64,000 nucleotides of DNA from Oscillospiraceae bacterium (GCA_017828975.1 JAGAJN010000018.1:103465-167464); one strand, 5' to 3'. Shown: positions 32,688 to 40,773, numbered from the stretch's first letter. The notes: generated by a model from the letters alone, not told the origin. Numbers and translations: made by a program.

Positions 32688-32714
32688 CCCTCGAAAAATC
32701 GGGGGTTTTCTTTT
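32688..32714 (+). terminator. Terminator after tRNA-Gly
   Basis: CCCTCGA pairs with TCGGGGG (G-T wobble included), followed by TTTTCTTTTT. Confidence 0.7.
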
Positions 32715-32728
32715 TAGGAGGATTTTTT

Positions 32729-33637
32729 ATGAAACTTTATTTATATGGTATGATACTCGCATCAAACAGCTTTCGCCTGAACGAATTTGTTAAGCCCGAT
32801 GAATATTCGGAAATTGAGGAAAGCTACCGCTTTGTCGGCGGCGAAACGGGCGCAGCCGCAACAATTCTCTCTTCTCTCGGTGCAGAGATAGTTCTGGACG
32901 GAAATCATATCGGAAGAAATGTTGCGCCGCTGCTGAAAAGCTTTTACAAGGACAAGCCCGTAAATATGGACTCTGTTTACTTTGACGAAAATTATGACGG
33001 TCTGGAGGATTACATTCTCATCTCGGGGGACATGCGCACGCCCTTCGGACATTTCGGACACTATTTCAGAGAAGCATTTAACGGCGGGTTCCGTCATTGG
33101 AACAAGCCGAAGGAAAGCGACATTGCAGGCTGTGACACCGCCGCTATCGACCCGTTTTTCGGCGAAGAATCCGAGCTTGCCGCAGAATTTTGCGTAAAGC
33201 ACGGCAAGCCCTATGTTACTATCGACTGTAAATATGACAGCTTCATGCACAAAAATTCCGCCGTTTCGGTCATTTCGGGCGAATTTATCCGCGGCAGCTA
33301 CCCCAATATGACCCGTGAGGAGCTGTTCACGCTGTATGCGGAAAACGGTAACGGTCTGACTGTCATAACCAACGGCGGCAAGAGATTTTTCTACGGCAGA
33401 AGGGGCGAAGAAATGAAGTCGTTTGAGCCGTACAAGGTAAATGTAGTCAGCACCCTCGGTGCGGGAGATTCCTTTAAGGCGGGCTGCACCTATGCCCTGT
33501 CAAAAGGAATGAGCGACGACGATATTGTAAAATTTGCATCGGCTTGTGCGGGGGCTTGCATTTCCAGATACCCAATGCAGATCGACCCGCCCACACTCGG
33601 GGATATTGAAGGGATAATTTCTTCCGAAAACCGATGA
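32729..33637 (+). CDS. PfkB family carbohydrate kinase
   Basis: The 302-residue protein has a ribokinase-type fold: an N-terminal sugar-binding half with GGETGAAATILSSLGA near residue 40, and the C-terminal PfkB signature with STLGAGDSFKAGCTYAL near residue 238, where the aspartate is the catalytic base. Substrate (fructose, 2-keto-3-deoxygluconate, nucleoside or other) cannot be set. The start is ATG at 32729 after AGGAGG; an upstream in-frame extension runs through the tRNA and is rejected. Confidence 0.85.
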   Translation: MKLYLYGMILASNSFRLNEFVKPDEYSEIEESYRFVGGETGAAATILSSLGAEIVLDGNHIGRNVAPLLKSFYKDKPVNMDSVYFDENYDGLEDYILISGDMRTPFGHFGHYFREAFNGGFRHWNKPKESDIAGCDTAAIDPFFGEESELAAEFCVKHGKPYVTIDCKYDSFMHKNSAVSVISGEFIRGSYPNMTREELFTLYAENGNGLTVITNGGKRFFYGRRGEEMKSFEPYKVNVVSTLGAGDSFKAGCTYALSKGMSDDDIVKFASACAGACISRYPMQIDPPTLGDIEGIISSENR

Positions 33638-33685
33638 ATTTTTCATAATATCCGTGAGATACTATTATCGGAAAGGACTGATAAT

Positions 33686-34123
33686 ATGACCATCTCACAA
33701 AAGGAATACGGCGAGCTGGTAAAAAAGGCATCGCCCAATTCCAAAAGCATTATCGACATTCCCAAGGCGTTTGTTATCGGCGGGCTGATCTGCTGTATCG
33801 GACAGTTTTTCCTTGACCTGTACAAAAATGCGGGCTTTGACGAAAAATCCGCCGCCGCTTGGACGTCCGTGACCCTTGTGCTTGCCAGCGCAGTTCTCAC
33901 AGGCTTGGGACTGTACGAAAAGATTGCAAAGCACGGCGGTGCGGGTACTCTCGTGCCTATCACGGGCTTTGCAAATGCCGTGGTGTCCCCCGCTCTTGAG
34001 TTCAAATCAGAGGGCTTTGTCCTGGGACTCGGTGCGAAAATTTTCGCAATTTCGGGACCTGTTATCCTCTACGGCTGTGCGGCTTCGGTCATCTACGGAA
34101 TTATTCTTTACTTTTTTAAATGA
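33686..34123 (+). CDS. spoVAC: Stage V sporulation protein AC (stand-alone)
   Basis: SpoVAC forms part of the inner-membrane channel that moves dipicolinic acid into and out of spores. The 145-residue protein has four or five membrane helices and the family-typical HGGAGTLVPITGFANAV (about residues 82-98) and EFKSEGFVLGLGAKIF (about 104-119). In most spore-formers spoVAC is followed by spoVAD and spoVAE. Here it is alone, followed by a convergent phosphatase. The others may be elsewhere, or the system may be reduced. Confidence 0.9.
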   Translation: MTISQKEYGELVKKASPNSKSIIDIPKAFVIGGLICCIGQFFLDLYKNAGFDEKSAAAWTSVTLVLASAVLTGLGLYEKIAKHGGAGTLVPITGFANAVVSPALEFKSEGFVLGLGAKIFAISGPVILYGCAASVIYGIILYFFK

Positions 34124-34132
34124 GATAATGCA

Positions 34133-34174
34133 AAAAATCGGATTTGACAATTTTTCCTGTCAAATCCGATTTTT
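34133..34174. terminator. Bidirectional terminator between spoVAC and PP2C gene
   Basis: AAAAATCGGATTTGACA (34133-34149) pairs perfectly with TGTCAAATCCGATTTTT (34158-34174), with A- and T-runs that serve both strands. Confidence 0.9.
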
Positions 34175-34928
34175 ATACCTCGCAAACAGTAAGCGCAACC
34201 ACCGTAAGATTGTCCGAGCTGCCGTTTTTCAGCGCCGTGTCAATAAGCTGGGACAGCCTTTTTGTCAGCTTGACGGGACGGGAAAGCACCGTTTCAAACT
34301 CATTTGCCGACAGATAATCGGAAAGCCCGTCCGAGCAGATAATGATAAGGTCGCCCTCCTTGATGCCGCCCTCGATGGGGGTAACATCTATCTTAGGGTC
34401 GTCGCTGAGATTGCCCATTACAGGGAAAATAATGTTGCGCTGGGCGTGAAACCTCTTCTCCTCACGGGTGATCTTCCCCTGCTCATACAGCAGCTGCACC
34501 AGCGACTGATCGGTGGACAATTGAGTGATAGTGTCCCCCCGAAAGCGGTAAAGCCGTGAATCACCGACGTTTATGATGTAGGCATTCTTCTTTTCGTCCA
34601 CCGCAAGCGCGCAGAGAGTAGTCTGCATATTTACGGAACGGTCATGATTTACGCCGTAACGCCTGAGATTTCTGTGAATATTCTTTACCTTCTTTTTAAG
34701 CTCCTCGGGCTTGGTAAATTTCACCGAAGCCAGCTGTTCAAGACAAAGATGCGATGCGATCTCGCCCGATGCCTCACCGCCGACTCCATCAGCCACAGCC
34801 ACGATAAACGGAGCCTTTATATTGCTTTCGAGAGATGCCTGCGAAAGCACCAGTTTGTTGATAAGAAAAGCGTCCTCGTTGTGGTCCCTCACGCTCCCCG
34901 TATCGGTAATGCCGCAGCAATAGTACAT
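34173..34928 (-). CDS. PP2C-type serine/threonine phosphatase
   Basis: The 251-residue protein contains the PP2C metal-binding motifs in order: RDHNEDAFL near residue 14, VADGVGGEASGE near residue 44, ICSDGLSDYL near residue 184 and SSDNLTVV near residue 239. It resembles PrpC/Stp, which reverses phosphorylation by PASTA-type Ser/Thr kinases. That kinase usually lies next to it but is absent here. The ATG at 34928 begins MYYCCGITDTG, the conserved N-terminus; the longer in-frame start is not used. Confidence 0.88.
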   Translation of the reverse strand: MYYCCGITDTGSVRDHNEDAFLINKLVLSQASLESNIKAPFIVAVADGVGGEASGEIASHLCLEQLASVKFTKPEELKKKVKNIHRNLRRYGVNHDRSVNMQTTLCALAVDEKKNAYIINVGDSRLYRFRGDTITQLSTDQSLVQLLYEQGKITREEKRFHAQRNIIFPVMGNLSDDPKIDVTPIEGGIKEGDLIIICSDGLSDYLSANEFETVLSRPVKLTKRLSQLIDTALKNGSSDNLTVVALTVCEV

Positions 34929-35141
34929 ACAAAAACCTGCCTTAGAGAGATGAATTGCCAAAAAAGCCCATTTCTCCCAAAAAAATCAGTAGTTATTATT
35001 ATACACCCATACAAGCTTAAAAGCAATGACACTTTTCTTAAATTTACATAACAAATTTTTTGTATATTTTTCGCAGATTCCATAAAATCGGGAGTATATT
35101 TGTATAATATGACTAAAATTATTTTAATTTCTCCGAAATAG

Positions 35142-35170
35142 TTGACAAAGTTTCTCAAATAAAGTAAAAT
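35142..35170 (+). promoter_or_regulatory. Promoter for PocR-MCP/YjfB pair
   Basis: TTGACA (35142-35147) and TAAAAT (35165-35170), 17-base spacer. The 75-base leader holds a CTTTGGG-CTTTCCCAAG hairpin. Confidence 0.75.
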
Positions 35171-35246
35171 ATAAATAAGAATACTTTGGGCTTTCCCAAG
35201 GCAACTACATAATCTGCTTGTTTGAGCAGTTCACGGAGGAATTATT

Positions 35247-36251
35247 ATGGCAGACGTTAAATTGCTTGATCTTATAGACAGAGAAACTCTCCAAAAAATT
35301 CAGGACGGTTTTTCCAACGCCACAGGTATGGCTGCGCTCACCGTTGACTTGGACGGTCCCGTTACCAACCTGAGCAACCCCACAGATTTCTGCATGAAGC
35401 TGACCAGAGGTTCAAAGCTTGGATTTGAACGCTGCAATCAGTGCGATAAATCAGGCGGCGAAAAAGCCCTCAGAGAAGGAAAAGCAACCGCATACTACTG
35501 CCACGGCGGTCTGGTTGACTTTGCCGCTCCCATTGTATTAAACGGCAAGCAGATCGGCTCCTTTATAGGCGGACAGGTCCTTCCCGAGGCTCCCGACGAG
35601 GAAAAATTCAGAAAGATCGCCGCTGAATTGGGGATCGATCCCAACGAATATATTGCAGCTGTTAAAAAGGTAAAGATCATTCCCAAAAAGCAGATCGACG
35701 CCTGCGCAGATTTTCTTTACATAATCGCAGACTTTATCTCAAAGATAGGCTATTCCAATTACATAGCCAAGACCACCAACAGCGACCTGATGAATAATGC
35801 CGCAAAGCTGACGGAAAGCATCATTTCCGCCGAAAAGCTTGCCGACGAATGTACAAGAAGCTTCGGAACACTCACTTCACGTTTCTCCGAACTGAATGAA
35901 ACTGCAAAGAACTCTGTTACCATTGTCAAGGACACATCGGACACGGTAAAGAATATCCAGAATATCGCTATGAACACCCGTATCCTCGGCTTTAACGCTT
36001 CCATTGAGGCTTCCAGAGCAAAGGAAAGCGGCAAGGGCTTCGGCGTTATCGCACAGGAGGTAAGAAATCTGGCAGATGTCAGCAAGGCGTCCGCAGATAA
36101 GATCGAAGATACTATCAAGACTATCCTCGATTTCACCTCCGACATCAACAACAGCATTTCCGAGCTTGAAGAAATGATAGCAAAGAATGAGAATAATCTC
36201 AATGAAATCAAGAAATTCCTCGCAGAGCTTCGCGGCAATGCGTCGAATTAA
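35247..36251 (+). CDS. Soluble PocR-domain chemoreceptor-like protein
   Basis: The 334-residue protein has no membrane segment. Residues 1-170 form a PocR-type sensory domain (CNQCDKSGGEKALREGKATAYYCHGGLVDFAAPI, seen as CNQCDKSG near residue 69 and YYCHGGLVDFAAP near residue 88), where the cysteines and histidine suggest ligand or metal binding. Residues 185-330 form a short methyl-accepting signalling helix pair with NTRILGFNASIEASRAKESGKGF near 248 (key AxIEAxRAxExGKGF) and EVRNLAD. The hairpin tip is present but the methylation helices are short. It may signal to CheA in the cytoplasm or act as a regulator. YjfB-like gene follows. Confidence 0.85.
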   Translation: MADVKLLDLIDRETLQKIQDGFSNATGMAALTVDLDGPVTNLSNPTDFCMKLTRGSKLGFERCNQCDKSGGEKALREGKATAYYCHGGLVDFAAPIVLNGKQIGSFIGGQVLPEAPDEEKFRKIAAELGIDPNEYIAAVKKVKIIPKKQIDACADFLYIIADFISKIGYSNYIAKTTNSDLMNNAAKLTESIISAEKLADECTRSFGTLTSRFSELNETAKNSVTIVKDTSDTVKNIQNIAMNTRILGFNASIEASRAKESGKGFGVIAQEVRNLADVSKASADKIEDTIKTILDFTSDINNSISELEEMIAKNENNLNEIKKFLAELRGNASN

Positions 36252-36272
36252 ATCAGCAAGGAGGTAAGCTTT

Positions 36273-36473
36273 ATGGTTGACGCTATCGCTCAAATGTCAA
36301 TGGCTATGCACCAGGCTCAGCTTTCCCAGAGCGTTGCAGTCGCAATGACCGACAAGGTTCTCGATATGCAGGGCAGCGCAGCAATGCAGCTTCTTGACAG
36401 TATGGCAGAAGCAACCTCTAAAATTCAGACATTCCCCGGTGATGTGGGACATATGTTTGATGTAAGAGCTTGA
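36273..36473 (+). CDS. YjfB-like putative motility protein
   Basis: The 66-residue protein, mostly helical, begins MVDAIAQMSMAMHQAQLSQ and contains VAVAMTDKVLDMQGSAAMQLL. This matches the small YjfB family, which is found near motility and chemotaxis genes and is of unknown function. It follows the chemoreceptor-like gene by 21 bases with AAGGAGG and ends at a strong terminator, so the two form one unit. Confidence 0.8.
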   Translation: MVDAIAQMSMAMHQAQLSQSVAVAMTDKVLDMQGSAAMQLLDSMAEATSKIQTFPGDVGHMFDVRA

Positions 36474-36483
36474 TCCACGGCAA

Positions 36484-36528
36484 AAAAAGCCGTCGGCTGA
36501 CGTGTAAAAACGTCGGTCGGCGGCTTTT
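36484..36528. terminator. Bidirectional terminator after YjfB-like gene
   Basis: AGCCGTCGGCTGACGT pairs with ACGTCGGTCGGCGGCT (two wobble or mismatch sites), with A-run before and T-run after; it also serves the convergent lipoprotein gene. Confidence 0.85.
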
Positions 36529-36529
36529 G

Positions 36530-37165
36530 TTATTCCTTTACAAATTCTATTGATTCAATGACCTTGTTAAAGCTGTCGTTGTATTTGTCAAAATCCTGCT
36601 CCAGAGAACCCAGCGTCAGAATGTATGCGCAGGTCTCCGTTTCAACATAGATCGACCTGTACTTTGCGGCATTTGCCTTGTTCTCGGGATCACGCACTAC
36701 AAACGAGGACTCTACCGCATCATATCCATTGATCGTAAAATCAATGGGATCGCCGTAGTCCATTTCAAAATCAAGGTAGGTAAAGATATTCATCTTTCTT
36801 CCGACTGCCTCAAACTCAGCAACGGGCGGGAAGCCTTCCTCATTGTAATTTGCCTTCAGGATAATATTGGCAATACCGTCACCATAGGCAAGCTCATTAT
36901 AGCTTTCTCCCTTGCTTTTGAAGCCCTCGGGCAGATCGAATTTTATCATTTTCTTTGCGGGATTTTCCCTTTGCTCTTCATTTGCGGCATCAATGTCAAA
37001 TTCGGTCTCCGACTGTTCGGCTGTTTCCGAAGTGTCTGACGGTTCCGAAACGGCAGCAGTATCTGCCGAAGTTTCCTCAGCTGTATTATTGTCCGAGCTG
37101 CAGGCTGACATTGCAAAGCAAATCACCGCAGCAAAGAGCATCGCAGAAATTTTCTTAAGCTTCAT
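36530..37165 (-). CDS. Lipoprotein of unknown function
   Basis: The 211-residue protein starts at 37165 with a lipoprotein signal (MKLKKISAMLFAAVICFAMSAC, cysteine 22; lipobox AMSAC), a Thr/Ser/Glu-rich linker to about residue 70, then an alpha-beta domain. The latter has FDLPEGFKSKG and later VIESIEFVKE, seen in DUF4367- or PsbP-like lipoproteins of Clostridia, but I do not assign a family. It overlaps the sensor-like gene by 11 bases, so they are co-translated. Confidence 0.8.
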   Translation of the reverse strand: MKLKKISAMLFAAVICFAMSACSSDNNTAEETSADTAAVSEPSDTSETAEQSETEFDIDAANEEQRENPAKKMIKFDLPEGFKSKGESYNELAYGDGIANIILKANYNEEGFPPVAEFEAVGRKMNIFTYLDFEMDYGDPIDFTINGYDAVESSFVVRDPENKANAAKYRSIYVETETCAYILTLGSLEQDFDKYNDSFNKVIESIEFVKE

Positions 37166-38234
37166 ACTTTTCTCCTTGGCTAAATCTTGGAAATTTAATG
37201 CGTGCCGACAGCTTGACACGCAGCGGATGGAATCTTCCCACAGGCATATTCGGTTCAAATCCGACGGGCGAATTGAGCATAAGCGAACCTGCCCTTTCAA
37301 TGGGAATTCTCACCGACATAGACGCCGTACGTCCGCTTTCAAAATCGGACGGGATATCCATAACGCAGACCGCACCAAATCTCCTGCGGAACTGCTCCTC
37401 AAAGCTGTCCTCAGCCGACAGGACGGGGTCGCTGCCGCCTGTTTCCTCATATCTGATGCAGTCGGCGGAAAGCTCCCTGCCCTCACCTGCCGCAGTCAGA
37501 GAGATCTGAACATCTCCCGAGGGATTTGTTATACAGTTTATCATAAGGCAGCCGTAATTATACACAAACGCTCTCTCAATAAAATTGTACAGCAGTACAC
37601 TCAGCGCCTCGGCAGTGCATTTTGCGTAAACGCCCGCCATAATATTCTTGTTTATTTTCACCGAAGGCATAAGCGCCCGTACATCTGAGGAGAGCTTTTC
37701 GAGAACATCGGAAACGCAGCAGACAGGGCGCTGCTTGTCCTCATAAAGGTCAAGCATCTCCCGAAACGGCAGAACAGTCCGATAAATGCCCATCAGCGAA
37801 TCGTCAATGACGTTCAGCTGGGAAATGCGGTCAGAACAGCTTCCCTTAGCAAGATTGTCAAGGGCGAACCCCGCATTGTTAAGCGATGACGAAACCTGCG
37901 CCGCAAGACAGTCCAGCAGCCTGCGTACTTCCGGATCATCAACAATATTTCTGCTTGAATAAGACCAAACCTCGGCAACATAAAAAAGCTCATCATCAAA
38001 TGGGCACTCAAAAATGTTTATCCGATAGCTTTTTCCTCCGTAAACAGCAGTATATTCGGCAGAACCGTTGTCCATAAGCGGTTTCTCACCGATAACATGA
38101 GAAATTGACTCTCCGCCGCACATAAATCCGCTTTCGGGATGATTCCTCCAGATAAGCTCAAAGCTGTCGGAGAAGATAAGCACATCACTGCCTGCGTTTT
38201 TATATGCGGAAACAAGCACGTTCAAGCTGTTCAT
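37155..38234 (-). CDS. Degenerate sensor-histidine-kinase-like protein
   Basis: The 359-residue protein has a PAS-like N-terminal part (residues 1-100, with FSDSFELIWRN) and a helical segment LLDCLAAQVSSSLNNAGFALDNL near residue 125, where kinases have the H-box. A C-terminal GHKL-like region contains NFIERAFVYNYG for the N-box and MSVRIPIE at the end. No phosphoacceptor histidine or clear G-boxes are present. I infer a non-kinase relative that may regulate gene expression or work with the lipoprotein. The start at 38234 follows GGAGGTGGG. Confidence in the fold is moderate. Confidence 0.5.
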   Translation of the reverse strand: MNSLNVLVSAYKNAGSDVLIFSDSFELIWRNHPESGFMCGGESISHVIGEKPLMDNGSAEYTAVYGGKSYRINIFECPFDDELFYVAEVWSYSSRNIVDDPEVRRLLDCLAAQVSSSLNNAGFALDNLAKGSCSDRISQLNVIDDSLMGIYRTVLPFREMLDLYEDKQRPVCCVSDVLEKLSSDVRALMPSVKINKNIMAGVYAKCTAEALSVLLYNFIERAFVYNYGCLMINCITNPSGDVQISLTAAGEGRELSADCIRYEETGGSDPVLSAEDSFEEQFRRRFGAVCVMDIPSDFESGRTASMSVRIPIERAGSLMLNSPVGFEPNMPVGRFHPLRVKLSARIKFPRFSQGEKYEA

Positions 38235-38257
38235 AACCCACCTCCGCAGCATTTTTT

Positions 38258-38296
38258 CAAAAAGAATAAAGGGACGAACCGAAACGGTACGCCCCT
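38258..38296 (-). terminator. Terminator for HPr gene
   Basis: On the minus strand GGGGCGTACCG pairs with CGGTTCGTCCC (one mismatch and one wobble) and is followed by TTTATTCTTTTT. Confidence 0.6.
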
Positions 38297-38381
38297 AAAA
38301 TGCGATTTCCCAATGGCGTCGGCACACCGACACCGTTTATATAGCACTCAGCGCACTGTGAGCCTTATGCGGAAAAACAAT

Positions 38382-38654
38382 TTATCTGCTTTCCTCAGCA
38401 AAGCCGCTCTGTACCAGCTCGATAAGACCGTCAACTGCAGCCTGCTCATCAGCTCCGTCAGCGATGATTCTGATAGCAGTACCGCCAACGATACCGAGGG
38501 AAAGGATACCGAGAAGGCTCTTAGCATTTACTCTGCGCTCTTCCTTTTCGATCCAGATAGAAGACTTGAACTCATTTGCCTTCTGGATAAAAAAGGTTGC
38601 GGGACGTGCGTGAAGACCAACCTGATTCTGAACCATTACATCTTTAACGTACAT
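38382..38654 (-). CDS. ptsH: HPr family phosphocarrier protein
   Basis: The 90-residue protein has the HPr active-site motif GLHARPATFF (histidine 15) and the regulatory-serine region AKSLLGILSLGI with serine 46 in SLL. HPr carries phosphate from enzyme I to sugar-specific PTS components, and in Firmicutes the serine is a target of HprK for catabolite control. The retained histidine argues against the Crh paralogue. No PTS enzymes lie nearby, and the stand-alone location might suggest a purely regulatory role. Confidence 0.85.
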   Translation of the reverse strand: MYVKDVMVQNQVGLHARPATFFIQKANEFKSSIWIEKEERRVNAKSLLGILSLGIVGGTAIRIIADGADEQAAVDGLIELVQSGFAEESR

Positions 38655-38708
38655 AATACTCTCTCCAATCTTATACCCTTGTTCATTATGATTAATACAG
38701 GATATGAT

Positions 38709-38737
38709 ATTATACTAATTCAATAGAGAATTAGTAT
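38709..38737 (-). promoter_or_regulatory. HPr promoter -10 with overlapping inverted repeat
   Basis: On the minus strand TATAAT (38709-38714) overlaps a perfect inverted repeat of 10 bp per arm (ATACTAATTC 38712-38721 and GAATTAGTAT 38728-38737, 6-base spacer). No good -35 is seen at 17 bases. The overlap with the -10 suggests a repressor or activator site. Confidence 0.55.
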
Positions 38738-39098
38738 TAATCGCCTTTGTATACATTTATTATACATTGTCCGAGCCTTATAGTCAACGGTAATTTTGTT
38801 ATCAAACGTCATTTTTCAAGAATTTCTGCCTTTTGAATTAATTGCCGCCGCTATTGCAGGCAATATTTTGTGAATATTAACTAATCTTCATTAGAACTGT
38901 ACAAATTTCAACACAAAAATATATGCAGTATTTACATAAATTTTTAAACTAAAACGTTTTTGCAAGTTGTTAATTTGTCCTCAAATGTCAGAAATTCACA
39001 ATAAAGTTTCGAAAGTTCTTATCGTGAAAAAGCATTGCTTTTGTGATAAATATCCAAAGCTTTCAACAAAAGCTGAATATTTATGTTAAATTTGCAAT
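38738..39098. other. AT-rich intergenic region, no gene seen
   Basis: The stretch between the HPr promoter and the end of trmD is AT-rich. No ORF with a plausible ribosome site, no tRNA and no clear terminator was found. A weak GCAATGC/GCATTGC-like repeat near 39030-39050 is the only pattern noticed. Confidence 0.5.
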
Positions 39099-39851
39099 TT
39101 ATTCATTGTTTTCCTCAGAGGAGTGTCTGCGCCGTCTGCGCTTGGGCGGCTTCGGCGGATGAAGCTCAATGTATCGCTCATACATATCGGGGCGGCGCTC
39201 GGCGGTTATCCTCAAAGCCTCCGCATGACGGTACTCGGCAATGTTCTTGTGATGTCCCGTCAGCAGCACAGGAGGCACCTCTGCACCCTCCCAGACCTCG
39301 GGACGGGTGTAGTGAGGATATTCCAGCAGACCGCCGAAGTGACTTTCCTCCTCATAACACTCGGCAGACGGCAGAACACCATCACACATTCGTGCGACCG
39401 CATCTGCAACTATCAGCGCAGGCAGCTCGCCGCCCGTCAGAACATAGTCCCCCGCCGAGATCTCCTCGTCAACGATCTTGTCCAGAACCCGCTGATCTAT
39501 ACCCTCATAATGCCCGCAAAGCAGGAAAATATACGGTCTGTGCGAAAGCTCCACCGCCTTTGCCTGATTAAACGTGCTGCCCTTTGGAGATAAATATATA
39601 GTATGGGGACGCTCGGGCAGCATTTCGCAAACAGCCTGCCAGCATCTGTAAACAGGTTCAGCCTGCATGACCATTCCCATTCCGCCGCCATAGGGCGTAT
39701 CGTCCACACGGCGGTGCTTGTCAAGGGTGTAATCCCGTATCTGGTGACAGTGTATCTCTATCTTCCCCGCTTTTCTCGCCCTGCCGATAATGCTTTCCGA
39801 CAGGACGCTTTCGCACATTTCGGGGAACAGCGTGGCAATATCTATCCTCAT
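39099..39851 (-). CDS. trmD: tRNA (guanine-N1)-methyltransferase
   Basis: TrmD forms m1G37 in tRNAs to prevent frameshifting. The 250-residue protein has the SPOUT knot motifs LCGHYEGIDQRV near residue 112 and SAGDYVLTGGELPAL near residue 131, plus MVMQAEPV near residue 61. A basic, Pro/Lys/Arg-rich C-terminal tail (about 20 residues) follows the family end. The start overlaps the rimM stop by four bases (ATGA). It is last in the ylxM-ffh-rpsP-khpA-rimM-trmD block; rplS, common next in other Firmicutes, is not here. Confidence 0.95.
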   Translation of the reverse strand: MRIDIATLFPEMCESVLSESIIGRARKAGKIEIHCHQIRDYTLDKHRRVDDTPYGGGMGMVMQAEPVYRCWQAVCEMLPERPHTIYLSPKGSTFNQAKAVELSHRPYIFLLCGHYEGIDQRVLDKIVDEEISAGDYVLTGGELPALIVADAVARMCDGVLPSAECYEEESHFGGLLEYPHYTRPEVWEGAEVPPVLLTGHHKNIAEYRHAEALRITAERRPDMYERYIELHPPKPPKRRRRRHSSEENNE

Positions 39852-40378
39852 TCCTCGTCACCGTTTTCCGAGCCGCCGTCGAACATTCCCGCAATGGGAC
39901 GAACCAGCAGCCTTCCGCCTTCAATGTCGGTTTTCTCGATAAATTCGGGCGCTGCGGGAAACAGAAACTCCTCGCTGCCGTTCTTCACCGTGTAAACGTC
40001 GGACGCACCGTAAGAAGAAACATCTGAAATTTTTCCGTAAACCTTGCCATTATCTGCGTCCACCACGTCCAGCCCTATAAGGTCCTGGATAAAATAGCAG
40101 CCCTCGGGCAGTTCCGCCTCATCTCTGTCCATAAACAGCACCTTATTGCGAAGGGTCTGTGCCTGTTCGGGAGTATCGATGCCTTTCAGCTTCATAACGA
40201 CCACGTTTTTGTGGGGACGGGCATACTCTATCTCGGCGGGACTTTTGCCCTTCTTATCGAAATAAAGCGTGTCAAATTCACAAAGGAATTCGGGGTCATC
40301 GCACCAATATTGCGCCCTGACCTCGCCCTTTATGCCCTGTACAGCAACTATTTTGGCAATTTCCAGAAATTTTTTCAT
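39848..40378 (-). CDS. rimM: 16S rRNA processing protein RimM
   Basis: RimM assists 30S head maturation by binding S19. The 176-residue protein begins MKKFLEIAKIVAVQGIKGEVR, the conserved N-terminal beta-barrel start with GIKGEVR, and its second PRC-barrel domain has DLIGLDVVDADNGKVYGKI and YTVKNGSEEFLFPAAPEFI. The start at 40378 follows GGAGG; an upstream in-frame extension crosses the preceding terminator. Confidence 0.92.
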   Translation of the reverse strand: MKKFLEIAKIVAVQGIKGEVRAQYWCDDPEFLCEFDTLYFDKKGKSPAEIEYARPHKNVVVMKLKGIDTPEQAQTLRNKVLFMDRDEAELPEGCYFIQDLIGLDVVDADNGKVYGKISDVSSYGASDVYTVKNGSEEFLFPAAPEFIEKTDIEGGRLLVRPIAGMFDGGSENGDEE

Positions 40379-40407
40379 TACCGATAATACCTCCAAAAAG
40401 GAAAATA

Positions 40408-40433
40408 TAAAAAAAGGGGGCAAAACCGCCCCC
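40408..40433 (-). terminator. Intrinsic terminator-like hairpin between khpA and rimM
   Basis: On the minus strand GGGGGC-GGTTTT-GCCCCC is followed by seven or more T. Its position inside the operon suggests partial termination, lowering rimM-trmD relative to rpsP. Confidence 0.75.
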
Positions 40434-40450
40434 ATAGCATTTGCTGAATA

Positions 40451-40684
40451 TCAGTCTATCTCAACCATTATCTTCTGATTTATCTTGCCTGCGCCTGCAC
40501 GCATAACAGTTCTGATAGCCTTTGCGATACGTCCCTGCTTGCCGATAACACGTCCCATATCGTCGGACGCAACGTGCAGATGATAAACAACAACGCCCTC
40601 GGCATCGGGTTCGTCAACGGTAACGGAAACCTCATTCTTATTTTCAACAAGACCGCTTGCAATAGTTTTCAGCAGCTCCTCCAT
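40451..40684 (-). CDS. khpA: KH-domain RNA-binding protein KhpA
   Basis: The 77-residue protein is a single type II KH domain with MGRVIGKQGRIAKAIRTVM (key GKQGR loop, about residues 43-61). KhpA with KhpB binds RNA and affects cell-wall synthesis in Firmicutes. It sits between rpsP and rimM as in many Firmicutes. Confidence 0.93.
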   Translation of the reverse strand: MEELLKTIASGLVENKNEVSVTVDEPDAEGVVVYHLHVASDDMGRVIGKQGRIAKAIRTVMRAGAGKINQKIMVEID

Positions 40685-40773
40685 AATAAGTCAACTCCTT
40701 ATTTTATATAAAAAGCAAGTCGGACGGCGCCGATTTGCAGAAATTCCTATGTAAAAATTCCCCGTAAAGAGGT

